Source: Rhizodiscina lignyota (lineage: Eukaryota > Ascomycota > Dothideomycetes > Aulographales > Rhizodiscinaceae). From it: a stretch of DNA of 64,000 nt. Position numbers and translations under genes: made by a program. Shown here one piece after another: positions 11,773 to 22,884 of the stretch. The number at the start of each line of letters is the position of its first letter. Position 1 is the stretch's first letter. The notes below the pieces were generated by a model, which had not been told where the DNA came from, ran no database searches, and saw only the letters and a list, made by a program, of their open reading frames with translations. Where the stretch lies: contig ML978123.1 in the NCBI GenBank assembly GCA_010015805.1, positions 1,674,001-1,738,000 on the forward strand, given 5' to 3'.

Positions 11773-14235
11773 ATGAGTATACTCAAGATGATCATCAGCT
11801 ATTCGGCTTTCGCTGCTTTCACTCTCTTGCTCTGTAACGCTGCAGCTCTTCCGGATTCACATGCAGTACACGAGAAGCGAGAGGCCACCTCGGAGAGGTG
11901 GATTAAGAGAGACAGGGTAAATGGTTTGACAACTTTGCCAGTGCGGATTGGTCTGGCTCAGAGCAACCTCGACCGTGGATATGACTACCTTTTGGATGTG
12001 TATGTGCTCAATGACCGTTATCATCCCCTTTAATCGGAGAGGCCAAGTTCTGAGCGTGTGCCAGTTCTCATCCAGACTCGCCGAACTATGGAAAACATTG
12101 GACAGCTGAAGAAGTCGCCAAAAAGTTTGCGCCATCTGAAGAGAGTATCGGCGCCGTCAGAGATTGGTTAACCTCATCCGGGATCGATCGAAAAAGAATC
12201 TCTCATACAACTAACATGGGCTGGCTTACTTTCCATGCTACAGTCCAAGAGATGGAGAACCTTCTGCACACGGAATATTACCACCACGAAGATAGTGAGA
12301 CGGGACAGGTTATCCCTGCTTGTGATTTGTACGTGTCAAGTCGTCCGCTGTTTAGATTTCTTCATGAGTCGATCTGATACAACATTGCAAAATAGATACC
12401 ATATTCCTAACCACATAACGGAGCACGTCGACTTCGTTACCCCAGGAGTTGGTCTCAACGTTCGTAACCATCCGCAAGGGGGTCCGCCAAGCCCTTGGAA
12501 ACGAGGCATCAACGACCACCACGAACCGGCCAAATTTCAAGAATTTCCGCATGAGAAGATTCACAACAATAGTGACCTGGCGACGTGCGATATTGCTATT
12601 ACTCCGGCTTGTATTCGGGCACTCTATGATGTTCCACTTCCAACAACTGCGGTGAAGGGAAATACGATTGGGATTTTCGAAAACGGGAACTTCTATGCAC
12701 AGGAAGACCTCGACCTCTTCTTTTCTAACTTCACCCCATATATCAAGAATGGAACGCATCCAATATTGGATTCAATTGATGGCGGTGTTGCCCCCGTTCC
12801 TGTTGCACAAGGTGGAGGAGAGTCGGCGTTAGATTTGGAGCTTGCTTATCCTCTTATTCATCCGCAACAGGTTACTTTGTTCCAAGTGGACGACATCAAT
12901 TACTCGAACGGCAGCCTTAACGCTTCTGGAATCTATAATGACTGGCTTGATGCAATTGATGGCGTAAGCTTTGATATATGACCCGTATTTGCAGACGGAA
13001 CAACTAACCGCGCTCACAGTCGTACTGCACATATTCTGCTTTTGGCGAGACAGGAAACGACCCGTCGGTAGATCCCGTGTATCCGGATCCTCTCCCTGGC
13101 GGTTGGAATCATCCATTGCAATGTGGAGTGTACAAGCCAACCAACGTCATGTCGGTCTCGTATAGCGCTCAAGAGTATAATCATCCAGTCAATTATCAGA
13201 AGAGGATGTGCAATGAGTAAGTGCTCAGTTTTGAATTCGATTGATCGTTTCGGAGTTCACATCATCAGCTCTAATTCTGCGTAGGTTCATGAAATTAGGA
13301 CTTCAAGGGCACTCCATCTTCTTTTCCTCCGGCGATACTGGCGTTGCAGGAAGGGCCACTGATCCGGCTCCGAATGGCTGTCTGGGTCCCAATCACACGA
13401 TCTTTAATTCGCGATACCCAAATAGGTATGTCCTCGGTTACTACAACCTCAACAGCATCACAACAAGAACTGAATCTTTATTGCAAGCTGCCCTTACTTG
13501 ACTGTGGTGGGTGCCACCAAGGTCTACCCCGGACACACCGTGTTTGAACCGGAGTCCGCAGCGAACGATCTCGCCGGCGCACCATATAAAACAGCCTATT
13601 CCCCAGGTGGTGGTTTCAGCAACATCTTTCCCATTCCACCGTGGCAGGAAACTGCTGTTGCATCATACTTCAAGCATCATAATCCGCCGTATCCATACTA
13701 TTCGGGTAATGAACCTCTCGGGTACGGAGGTGGGCTGTACAATCGTAGCGGCCGCGGGTACCCGGACGTTGCTGCCAATGGTGACAATATTGCCGTGTAC
13801 TCTGCTGGGAAAGCTCATCTCAGTGGTGGAACGAGTGCAAGTAAGCTGTTTTGTTTTACTTATCTCTCCTTTCTCCTTACCGGTGAAAGTGGGAGAATGT
13901 TGGCAATAACGTCGTTGTTTTAGGCACCCCAATGTTCGCATCGATCGTTAATCGCATTAACGAAGAACGCTTGTTGCGTGGGAAAAGCCCGGTCGGGTTC
14001 ATCAATCCTGTATTGTATGCCCACCCTGAAGTGTTGAATGATATCAAGAACGGCAGCAATCCCGGCTGCAACACGAATGGGTTTACAGCAGTTGACGGGT
14101 AAGTTCCTCCTTCACACATACATTGAAAGGTCTCCTCGTAACGTGAGCTCACCACAAAATAGCTGGGATCCATTGACTGGCCTGGGCACTCCAAATTTTC
14201 CCAAGATGCTGGAGCTTTTCCTTCGCTTGCCATAA
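11773..14235 (+). CDS. Secreted sedolisin-family peptidase (S53, tripeptidyl-peptidase-like)
   Basis: Sedolisins are acid serine-carboxyl peptidases secreted with an N-terminal chaperone propeptide; fungal members release tripeptides or act as endopeptidases. Eight exons join without error: 11773-11999, 12065-12328, 12396-12963, 13020-13216, 13285-13425, 13488-13840, 13924-14098 and 14163-14235 (665 aa). A signal peptide (MIISYSAFAAFTLLLCNAAA) is followed by the pro-kumamolisin domain with SHPDSPNYGKHWT and a dibasic WKRG near the propeptide end. The catalytic Glu and Asp lie in GGGESALDLELAYP, the oxyanion Asp in SSGDTGVAG, and the Ser in SGGTSASTP. The C-terminal Ca2+ site appears as DIKNGSNPG...GWDPLTGLGTPNF. 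All catalytic residues are present, so it should be active. Extracellular protein breakdown is the likely role. Confidence 0.93.
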
Positions 14236-14875
14236 ATTTAGTTACGATGAAAGAGCCCTCGCCCTTCGGGCGCGGTCTGAATCAGCTAAAGACAGCAAGG
14301 AGAGAACGAACGTAGCAATGATCAGATCATTATAAAGGACTTCGTAATGTAGTCTTTATCACCAAATTAGCCAATACCGCAGCAAGCTATATATTGACTT
14401 GAGTGTCAGAGTTGTCGATGTTGAAGAGCGATGTCCAATCCTTGTACTATTTATTTTACGCGCTAAACCACTTTGGTTAGTGATGTTGCCGGGCCAATCA
14501 GACGCGTCGGTTCCTTCAAACCTCTCGCAACATGAAGCTCCACAGCGCGAAGCTTTCTCTCGTTTCTGACCAAGCGCCACAAGCTCCGAAACTGAAACAA
14601 TGGGTGACCCGCTCTATTCAGAGACCTCTTTAGTGACCAGTCCCTTCAAACTACCTGTTTCCGCGTGAGACTGACGCCTCACTTGACTCTTCCAGCATCG
14701 TTGTCACGCGAAGGCTCCCTTTGTCCTTGACAATGTCTTGCTCCTTCTTTCTTTCGATTGATGTTGGAAATTTTCATTCATTTTCTCTCAGGATATTCTA
14801 CAGCATGTGGTTATAGCAAATCCTCCTTTCCTACTATAATTTCTGTACATCGCGCAGGCCGCTCCCTTTCAGTAA
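14236..14875. other. Intergenic, peptidase 3' end and promoter of Ser/Thr-rich gene
   Basis: No gene is recognised. Pyrimidine-rich sequence (TTTCTTTCGATTG, TCCTCCTTTCC) leads into the downstream start. Confidence 0.5.
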
Positions 14876-15838
14876 ATGGCGCTCAGCCAGATAATGTCCT
14901 TCCGTCACCTAATCACGCTGCTTGCAGTGCTACTGCCTTTCGCAGCTGCTGGCCCAATTTCCAGGCGATCGCCGTTCTTCATATGGCCCTTCTCTCCCTC
15001 AAACGATGTTGCGCTCCGCGAAATCATGCCGCAACGAAGAGATAATGGCGGTGGTGTGCAAATAACGCCACTCGTCACGACCACGATAACTTCGACCCCG
15101 CCTGCAATTACTCTCACCGACCCGAACGGTAGCTCAGCCGGCGAACTTACTCCAGCTGCGTCCGTATACACTACACTTGTGCCACTTCAAGTAAGCTCAA
15201 GCAGCTCGCTGAGCAGTTCAACTCCACCTTCATCAACTCCACCTTCATCAGCAGCGACTTTATCGTCGCCAGCTCCGGCTACTTCAACCAAAACTTCTTC
15301 AAATTCTTCGTCACGCGCATCTGACACGAAATCGTCGTCAAGGCAATCGAACTCTACGTCAAGCTCCCCTCCGAGTTCTTCATCGCACTCCAAGGCCCCG
15401 AAATCCCCAACGTCATTGATCTCGACAACACGCGGCAGGCTGCCTTTCACCTCTGTTTCTGGTGTTGCTTATGCTACGGAGACGCTTATCACGACCGTCC
15501 CTGCTGCCGCAATAGCTGTGAACTCGTCAACAACTGGATATTCAAATTCATCTACTACAGCAAATGCCACCTCAGTGACCGCAGGAAGACATACCTCAAC
15601 TTCAACGGCGAAGACAAACATCACGGCGATACTCCCATTCTCGTCAGTTTCAGGAGTGCTCTACAAGACGGCAACCATCCTGACTACTGTTTATCCTTCC
15701 CACAACGGTACGACAGGCCGAAGCACGGCTATACAGCATCCATCAAATAGCACTGCACCTGTAAAGACCGGATCTGCTTCGGGTGGAGCCCATAACGGCA
15801 ACTCTACCGCCTCGGCGCAAAGACTCAGCAGTTCATGA
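14876..15838 (+). CDS. Ser/Thr-rich secreted or cell-wall protein, stop codon followed by in-frame extension
   Basis: Intronless frame of 320 aa with no known catalytic domain. The N-terminus (start at 14876, or the Met at residue 8) is a signal peptide, LITLLAVLLPFAAAGPISRR, ending at a dibasic site. The rest is dominated by Ser, Thr, Pro and Ala, suited to heavy O-mannosylation as in cell-surface proteins. Two copies of a 23-residue motif are visible: LPFTSVSGVAYATETLITTV and LPFSSVSGVLYKTATILTTV. The frame ends at TGA (15836-15838). The same frame then runs 45 more codons of the same composition (GTAITRSAAGKTTTVFVTTS...) to TAG at 15974-15976. The stop may be a recent nonsense change, or may be read through. 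No hydrophobic GPI-type tail is seen after either stop. Confidence 0.7.
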   Translation: MALSQIMSFRHLITLLAVLLPFAAAGPISRRSPFFIWPFSPSNDVALREIMPQRRDNGGGVQITPLVTTTITSTPPAITLTDPNGSSAGELTPAASVYTTLVPLQVSSSSSLSSSTPPSSTPPSSAATLSSPAPATSTKTSSNSSSRASDTKSSSRQSNSTSSSPPSSSSHSKAPKSPTSLISTTRGRLPFTSVSGVAYATETLITTVPAAAIAVNSSTTGYSNSSTTANATSVTAGRHTSTSTAKTNITAILPFSSVSGVLYKTATILTTVYPSHNGTTGRSTAIQHPSNSTAPVKTGSASGGAHNGNSTASAQRLSSS

Positions 15839-16190
15839 GGCACTGCTATCACAAGATCCGCGGCAGGCAAGACCACGACAGTCTTTGTGACGACCAGTGT
15901 TAGCGCTGTTCCGGCGGCTGGCAAGACAGGGACGACGGGTGTGGCACCAATACCACCAATGTCTTCTTCCACATAGTTAGAACTGCTTATTATAGCATAT
16001 TTTCACTTCTTGTAGCCCATTTTTTGATGGTCGTGATGCACTGGTGCGCTTTCACCAAAGATGGGACTTTGTATGTATTTGGATAAAGATCCAATGGAAA
16101 AATCGATATATTTACAAGTTATTCTACAAATGGCCAAAACGCTATGCAACGCTGTTGCTCAGTTCGTCGGGTGAACAGACAGGATACAGC

Positions 16191-17796
16191 TCAATGTTGT
16201 CTCCGCTTCCTCTGCTGTTTCGCATTGTCTTCCTCTTTCTCCCTCATCTCTTCTTCAATCTTCTCAACCTCTTCTTCATTTTCCACCGCCTTCTCTGTCA
16301 TTTCAATCGCCTTTCCCACATTTCTCTTTACGCGTTCATTGACATTCCCACCACGGTGCTGTACGTCGGGAAGAACTCCATCTTTAGCCGACGCATCAGA
16401 CGGTGGAGTTGTGGGTTTCGTAAATCTGCTGTTCTTCGCAAGATTGATTTTGTCCTTGACGTCCTGCTTGATCTGCTTCTCCTTGTCTGAGAGCGCGTTC
16501 ATGATTTCAGTACGAACATCCAGTCCTGCTTTGAGAGCCTGAGCCTCGGGGGTTGCAACATGACCATCTTTGAACGCTTCATTCAATGCGGTATACCACA
16601 CAGGGCTGTTTCTTCCCTTGTCCTTCAGTTCTCGAACGACTTGCTCGACGGTCAAACTTCCCATCTCTTTCAGCTGTATTTGATGCGCGTCCCAACGCCA
16701 AGCCTGCTCTTGTAGATGCTCAAGACTGGCCAACCATCTGCCTTCGTCCCTTAGCGCTTGGATCTCTACAGCATAAACGCCTCTTGGCTCTACCAGAGCC
16801 TTCGCCATAGCTTTCAAGACCTTCTCTTCGATCTTCATCATCTCGCGCTGAGCTTCTTCTTCCGAGATACGAATGGCCTTGGCGAACTTGAGGATCCTCT
16901 CTGCATACGCAGCCGCCTCTGCAGCTCGGCGCCTATAGTCCATCGCAATTGTACATGCGAAGTTGCCACGCCAATCCACCTCTTCTCTCCATGGTCTACT
17001 TCTCCCTCTGCCTACGGCACCGTGTGCCTCACCCAACCAGACGAGCCCTCGAGCTTGCCATTTCTCCGCCTCAGCGCGCATCTCCTCGGCGATCTGCATG
17101 CAGTTTCCGACCTCCAGATCCGCCCTCAGATTTCGCCATCTTATTTTCCCGGCCTCTTTGAGCCTCTTCAACGCGCCGTTAAGACCCTTCGTAATCCCAT
17201 CCTGTACGTCCTTTCTCTCGCTCAGTTCCTTAACCTCGCTCTCTTCCTCTCCCACCCCTTCCGCCTCGAGCACGCGTAGACGCTGCACTGCGTCTGCTGT
17301 GTCTAGAATTTTCGCGTCTCGTCGCGCCCTGTGTTCTTTCCTTTGCAGGAGCAGATCACTGGCGCTGGGTATGGGCGGGCGTTCCGAAAGCGGCGCACCC
17401 ACGGGGGAGATAACGGCAGCGAGGCGGTGGCGTACGGTCGTCGAGACGCGGAAGCCGGACATTATGGAGACGATGTCACCGAGACGAGCGGTATTGGAAG
17501 GATCGTGCACGAGGTGGTCGATGTGGGTTGTGAATTGCTAAAGACTTCCATCAGATTTGTTCCACATTTTGCTTGATCAGGGGGTATGGATATGGTAGAG
17601 GATTAAGCGCTTGAAGCCCAGGACTGGACGCGTGGTGATCGTAGCACTGATTTATTACCTTTTGCACCCTCTTGTTCCAGATTGGACGAGTAATTCGGAC
17701 TTTGACCGTCTTGCTCATCGTACCGGCTGATACCACCACGCCCATGGCATTCTTGGTCTGGCGCTGGGCAGCTTGTAGGTTCTGAATCGTCGCCAT
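16191..17796 (-). CDS. Mitochondrial small-subunit ribosomal protein uS17m with long C-terminal extension
   Basis: uS17 binds 16S-like rRNA in the body of the small subunit. Exon 1 is 17796-17659 and exon 2 is 17537-16191, giving 494 aa. The spliced N-terminal 100 residues hold the S17 fold: GVVVSAGTMSKTVKVRI, IWNKRVQKQFTTHIDHLVHD, and GDIVSIMSGFRVSTTVRHRLAAVISPVG. About 390 further residues are helical and highly charged, rich in Glu, Lys, Arg and Ala, with coiled-coil-like stretches and a lysine/glutamate-rich tail ending QQRKRRQH. Yeast Mrps17 is far shorter (237 aa). Mitochondrial location is inferred from the family; the N-terminus itself is only weakly presequence-like. The tail may be a fungal mitoribosome-specific extension. 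Confidence 0.88.
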
Positions 17797-18871
17797 GTCG
17801 TCCAGCCTTCACGTGGCTTCTCTGCACACGCCTTAGAGGTCCCTGAAGGTTCTGCTAGGCGAACTGCTCATGGAGGATGAAATGTGAGGGGGCGTCCAAA
17901 TTCGCAGCGGAAAGGGCGAGGAGCTGCAATGTTGCAGCTACAAATTTAGGAGCTGCGGATTCACAGGTGATGAGCTCAGTATCGTTGCATTGGCGCAAGA
18001 ATTGGTACGACGAACTTTTTTCGTCGACTTCCACGAGAGCCTGACGTGACATGGATGCGCGGTGCTTAGCGCGGCATGCAAGTGACAAAACAGTTGAGCC
18101 CCATCGATCAACTGAACGGCTGCAGCAAGAACAAGTTTTGTTCTTCAGCACAAGCGAGAGCACCCCTGAAAGCTTGATTAAATACATACTACAGCTTATT
18201 TGTCGAAGACACGTGGCTTTAGTAGGTATGACCTATATTAGCGAATGAGAATATACATCCTCGCGGTTCGACACATTGTAGCCACGACGCAACTATTTTG
18301 TCATCCACTTGTCAGGTTGTGCGGTTCGCATGGATCAAGCGCGCGCTTAGTGTAAGATCTCAAAGGCTCTGCAGCCTCCTTGCGGGCCGCAATTTTGAAG
18401 CTCAACCTCATCATCACATGCGGTAATTGCTTAGGTCTGGTGCGTAATGGACAATAAGCAATTTCCAGAATGAGAAGACAGCTACGGAGTAATTCTATCA
18501 CTTTCTAGTTCTCTCCTTGGAGAAAGGCCATGCAAAAATTTGAAATCCGAGTATTTCCCGCTACCGCGGTATTCTCCGAGTTGCAGCGACATCATGTCAC
18601 GATAAGAGCCGCATTGCGGCTTTTTCTCGCACGAGACTGCTTTCTCTCGCCCGCTGGGTGGGAGAGAACGATATCGGAAGTAGGCCTGTTATCGTTAGCT
18701 TACAGTGCCTTCAGTGACTAGACCAAATTTCGCAGCAAGATCGTGAACATTTCGGCCATTGGTCGGGCCCCACTCCGTACTTAGGTATTGTATATATATG
18801 TGTACACAGGACTCATTCTGTGGTTAAAATATCATCAGTATTATCTACTTACAACACATACCCACCACAAT
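17797..18871. other. Divergent intergenic region, uS17m and DHA1 transporter promoters
   Basis: A minus-strand open frame at 17855-18187 (about 110 codons) shows no known motif and is probably chance. The DHA1 leader near 18780-18870 is AT-rich (TATATATATGTG). Nothing else is supported. Confidence 0.45.
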
Positions 18872-20566
18872 ATGTCTCAACCAACATCACATACGCCCTC
18901 GCAGGGCCACCACCATGACTCTCGATTGGACAGGGTCGAGACTCGACAAACGCTTCACCAATTAGGCCTCTCAGAGACCTCGCCGCCAGTAGACGTCAAC
19001 TATCCTGAAATTGGTCGTCCCGAAGATCCTGTCTTTCCTGAGGAGTACACACTCGAAACCGAGACTGGTCTTGTCCCTGCAGAAACATTGGAACAAATTC
19101 GATCAAAAGAATCTGTGATTTCACGACGACGAACGAGAAGGGGCAGCATATCTTCAGTAGATATCGAAAAGAAGGGAGCCGATGAACCTGTCGAATTCGT
19201 GACCTTCAAAATTGGCGACCCAGAGAACCCGCACAACTGGTCTCGCATGTACAAATGGTACATCACTATCATCGCATCGCTCCTAGTCGTGTGCATTGCA
19301 TATGGTTCGTCATTCGTCACTGGTGGTCTGGGTTTAATCGAGGACAAATACAACGTCTCGCTAGAGGTCGCCATCCTGACATGTTCTATCATGGTCTGTG
19401 GCTTCGCAGTCGGTCCTCTCCTGTGGTCTCCTCTATCTGAAATCATCGGCCGACGACCTGTCTACATTATCTCGCTCCTTCTCTACACCATCTTCAACAT
19501 TCCCTGCGCTCTATCTCCCAATATCGGCGGCCTTCTCGTCTGCAGGTTCTTGTGCGGTGTCTTCTCGAGCTCTGGACTCTCCTTGGCCGGAGGTACAATC
19601 GCAGATATTTGGAATATCGAAGAACGTGGTATGGCCATCGCATATTTTGCGGCAGCTCCATACTGTGGCCCAGTCATTGGCCCCATCGTCTGCGGTTGGA
19701 TCAACATCGGAACACACCGATTGGACTTGTTCTTTTACACGAACTTGGCCTTCGCTGGTGCCGTTCTGGTTCTCGTCGGCCTCGTCCCCGAGACCTACGC
19801 TCCTGTCATTCTCAAGCGACGCGCTTCCAAGCTCAGAAAGGAGACTGGGGATCCGAACATCATTACAGAGCAAGAAACAGTCAAGCTCACACTCCGGGAG
19901 ATCATTCGAACCAGCTTAATCCGGCCAATCACCATGATTCTGACCGAGCCGGTTCTGGATCTCATGTGCATGTACATCGTGCTCATCTACGCGATGCTCT
20001 ATGCCTTCTTCTTCGCTTACCCGGTCATCTTCGGAGAGCTCTACAACTATAACGACGGCCAGATTGGTCTCATGTTCATCCCCATCTTGATCGGCGCCGG
20101 TTTCGCTCTCGTCGCGACTCCATACATCGAAAAAAAATTCAAGGAAGTCTGCCTTCGCCGAAAACCGACTCCTGAAGATCGCCTGATCGGCGCTCTCATC
20201 GGCGCTCCTTTCATCCCCATCGCGCTCTTCATCCTCGGCGCCACCTCCTTCAAGCACATCATCTGGGTCGGTCCGGCTTCCTCGGGCATCGCCTTCGGCT
20301 TCGGAATGGTCCTCTGTTATTATTCGGTCAACAACTACATCATCGACTCGTACCAGAAATACGCTGCATCTGCTCTGGCCGCTAAAGTCTTCTTGCGATC
20401 GGGCGGCGGTGCGGCCTTCCCTCTATTCACCACCCAGATGTACCACCGCCTTGGCTTGCAGTGGGCCTCCTGGCTGCTTGCCTTCATTGGTGTCGCGATG
20501 GTCTTAATTCCTTTCTCATTCTATGTGTTTGGAGCTAGAGTCCGGGCAAAGCTCAACAAAAACTAA
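18872..20566 (+). CDS. MFS drug:H+ antiporter, DHA1 family
   Basis: Proton-coupled exporter of the 12-TMS DHA1 group (Tpo1/Flr1-like), a plasma-membrane multidrug or polyamine transporter class. The gene is intronless, 564 aa, start MSQPTSHTPSQGHHHD at 18872; an upstream in-frame Met at 18788 lies in AT-rich leader and is less likely. A cytosolic N-terminus of about 125 residues contains the family phrase DPENPHNWSRMYKWY. Motif A appears as SPLSEIIGRRPVYI, and the motif-C region as AAAPYCGPVIGPIVCGW. The central loop carries KRRASKLRKETGD, and the second half has FRSGGGAAFPLFTTQMY-like family sequence. Substrate cannot be predicted. No biosynthetic genes flank it. Confidence 0.9.
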   Translation: MSQPTSHTPSQGHHHDSRLDRVETRQTLHQLGLSETSPPVDVNYPEIGRPEDPVFPEEYTLETETGLVPAETLEQIRSKESVISRRRTRRGSISSVDIEKKGADEPVEFVTFKIGDPENPHNWSRMYKWYITIIASLLVVCIAYGSSFVTGGLGLIEDKYNVSLEVAILTCSIMVCGFAVGPLLWSPLSEIIGRRPVYIISLLLYTIFNIPCALSPNIGGLLVCRFLCGVFSSSGLSLAGGTIADIWNIEERGMAIAYFAAAPYCGPVIGPIVCGWINIGTHRLDLFFYTNLAFAGAVLVLVGLVPETYAPVILKRRASKLRKETGDPNIITEQETVKLTLREIIRTSLIRPITMILTEPVLDLMCMYIVLIYAMLYAFFFAYPVIFGELYNYNDGQIGLMFIPILIGAGFALVATPYIEKKFKEVCLRRKPTPEDRLIGALIGAPFIPIALFILGATSFKHIIWVGPASSGIAFGFGMVLCYYSVNNYIIDSYQKYAASALAAKVFLRSGGGAAFPLFTTQMYHRLGLQWASWLLAFIGVAMVLIPFSFYVFGARVRAKLNKN

Positions 20567-21138
20567 GAGCGGATACTGGATTCTTCGAAATTTTGCTTTT
20601 ATGTTCTTACAAAAGTTAGACTTGATACCCTAGATGAGTGTTTCGGCGCATGGTTAGGTAATAACGGTAGAGGTGGTTGGAATAGTGTATATTGAGACAT
20701 TGTATAACAGGAGAGGCGCTTTAAATAAGTGTATAATAAGGACGAACTAGAATAAATGAATCACTCAAACTTTCGCAGCCTCGAACCTCAAGAGCTAGAT
20801 GATTTGTATGATAATTGGCACAGCTTTTGACGAGGTGAAGCAGATAAAACATTCAAAATTGGGTTAAACTGGAGGAGTCACACCGATCTTAAATCGAATA
20901 ATGCTTAAAACTTTCCGCAGGAGACTTTATCGACAGGGGCTTTTAGGTATCATGCTCTCGTATAAATACACACAAAACTGCTCATGTGAGCGAGGTATAG
21001 TCGTTTGAAAGAAAACCATCTAATACTCGTTGAAAAACGCCCCGCTGATGCATTCTTCCATTTTGATCGATTCGTGGTTGTCCGATCCTCCCCAATTCGG
21101 GCATCATCCATTAAGACATCCATTGTACAAAATCTCTT
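20567..21138. other. Intergenic between convergent DHA1 transporter and TPS1
   Basis: AT-rich sequence of two converging 3' UTRs, with AATAAATGAA near 20750 as a polyadenylation-like element. No gene is seen. Confidence 0.5.
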
Positions 21139-22884
21139 TTAAGCCGCAGGCTGAACAGTAGTACCATTCTGCTCCTCCTGCTGCGCACCCTGTTCCTTCG
21201 TGCGGAACGGCATGCCCGACGGTGCCGATTTTGCTTCCTCCAAAGGAGGCAAGTCAGTGCTCAAAGGTGTGACAGTACCCTTACCTTGGACCTGCACTGA
21301 CTCGCGGCGCATCTTGACCTGCTTCTTCTCCGCGACCTCAGAGATGCGTGTGAGCTCTTGCACAAAGGATTGGCCCCACCAAGCGCTGTTCAGAAGAGCA
21401 GGTTAGTTTATGCAGAATTTAAGCTGACGGATGAGAGTGGACTGACCTGGTATACTTGTTCACGTATTTCGACAGCTTCTGGTAGTTCGCAGCGCGTTGC
21501 TCCTCGCTCATAGTCACTGCATCGTGAATTGCGTCCGCCAGCTCCTCCGTGTTCCACGGGTTGATGATGATGCTGCCATTCAGGCTTTGCGCCGCACCGG
21601 TGAACTCGGATAGGATCATGCTGCCATGTCGCTTCTGCTGGCACGCGATGTACTCGTAGCTGACGAGGTTCATGCCGTCGCGGGTTGAGGATACGAGGCA
21701 GACGTCGCTGACAGCATACAGCGCGATGAGCTCGTCGAACGACACGGACTTGTGCATGAAGTGGATTGGCATGAACTCGATGGTGCCGAACTTGCCGTTG
21801 ATGCGGCCGACTAGCTCATTTACGACGGCGCGCAGATTTTGGTATTCCTCGACGTCTTGACGGGAGGGGACCGCGACTTGAACAAGGACGACTTTGCCGA
21901 TCCATTCGGGGTGCTCGGTAAGGAAGACTTCGAGGGCGTGCAGCTTCTGTGGCACGCCCTTGATGTAGTCGAGGCGGTCAACGCCGACGATCAACTTGAC
22001 ACCTTGGAATTTGCGCTCGAGTGTAGCGATACGCTCTTGGACCTTCTGTTTCTTCAGACCCTCCGCGAACTTCTCAGGATCAATGCCGATAGGAAATGCG
22101 CCGACAGTGACAACCTTGCCTTGGAACTCGACTCCGTTCGGGGTTGTCGCAAGGCCAAGGATTCTTGAGCAGCTGCTGAGGAAGTGCCTCGCGTAGTCGT
22201 AGGTATGGAAGCCGATGAGATCACAGTGTAGGACGCCGAGCAGGATTTCGTTGCGGACGGGGAGAATGCGGTAGATCTCGCTGCTCGGGAATGGGGTATG
22301 CAGGAAGAAGCCAATTTTGACGTTCTTCTTTGAATTGTCGATTTCCTCGCGGAGCATTTCGGGTAACAGCATCAGGTGGTAGTCGTGCACCCACACGAGG
22401 TCGTTGTCGTTGACGTCCTTGGCAATCGCCTTCGCGAAGAGACGGTTTGCTTCGGTGTAGGCCTCCCAGGCCGACTCGTCGAATGTAAGTTCGCCTGGAT
22501 GGTAGTGCAGCAGAGGCCAGAGGATTGAATCTGCAACTTATCAGCCCATGATCAAACCATGTTTACCAAATACATACTCGAGAAGCCATTGTAGTGTCTA
22601 TCCGCAAGCTCATCAGCGAGCATGATGGGTACTGCATTGTACTCCTCCTTCAACTGCTCCTTAAGTTTCTTAATCTCATCCTCGGGCACCTCGAGGCCGG
22701 GCCAGCCGTACCACTGGAAGGTGGTGGACTTTGCGAGACCACTCAAGCCACTGACGAGACCGCCAGAGGACATAGAGAAGTCATATTTGCCTTCCTCTGA
22801 GCGCTTGATTGTAATTGGCAGACGATTCGAGACGAGCAGGAGGCGGCCCTGCTGGGAGTCGCTGGGTTTATTCTCGGAAGACAT
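21139..22884 (-). CDS. TPS1: Alpha,alpha-trehalose-phosphate synthase (UDP-forming)
   Basis: GT20 glycosyltransferase making trehalose 6-phosphate from UDP-glucose and glucose 6-phosphate, the first step of trehalose synthesis in stress tolerance and spore germination. Exons are 22884-22578, 22530-21447 and 21385-21139 (545 aa). Recognisable family blocks are LLLVSNRLPITIKR at the N-terminus, GGLVSGLSGL, FQWYGWPG, VWVHDYHLMLLP, GFFLHTPFPSSEIYR, VGVDRLDYIKGVP, HFMHKSVSFDELIALY and TRDGMNLVSYEYIACQ. These cover the sugar-nucleotide and acceptor sites. The C-terminus is a 70-residue low-complexity tail ending TTVQPAA. There is no TPP phosphatase domain, so this is the synthase subunit. A TGACGTAA bZIP element lies 84-91 bp upstream of the ATG. 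Confidence 0.97.

Noticed and set aside
17855-18187. 110-codon minus-strand frame upstream of uS17m
   Set aside because: No motif, no splice context and unlikely composition; probably chance.
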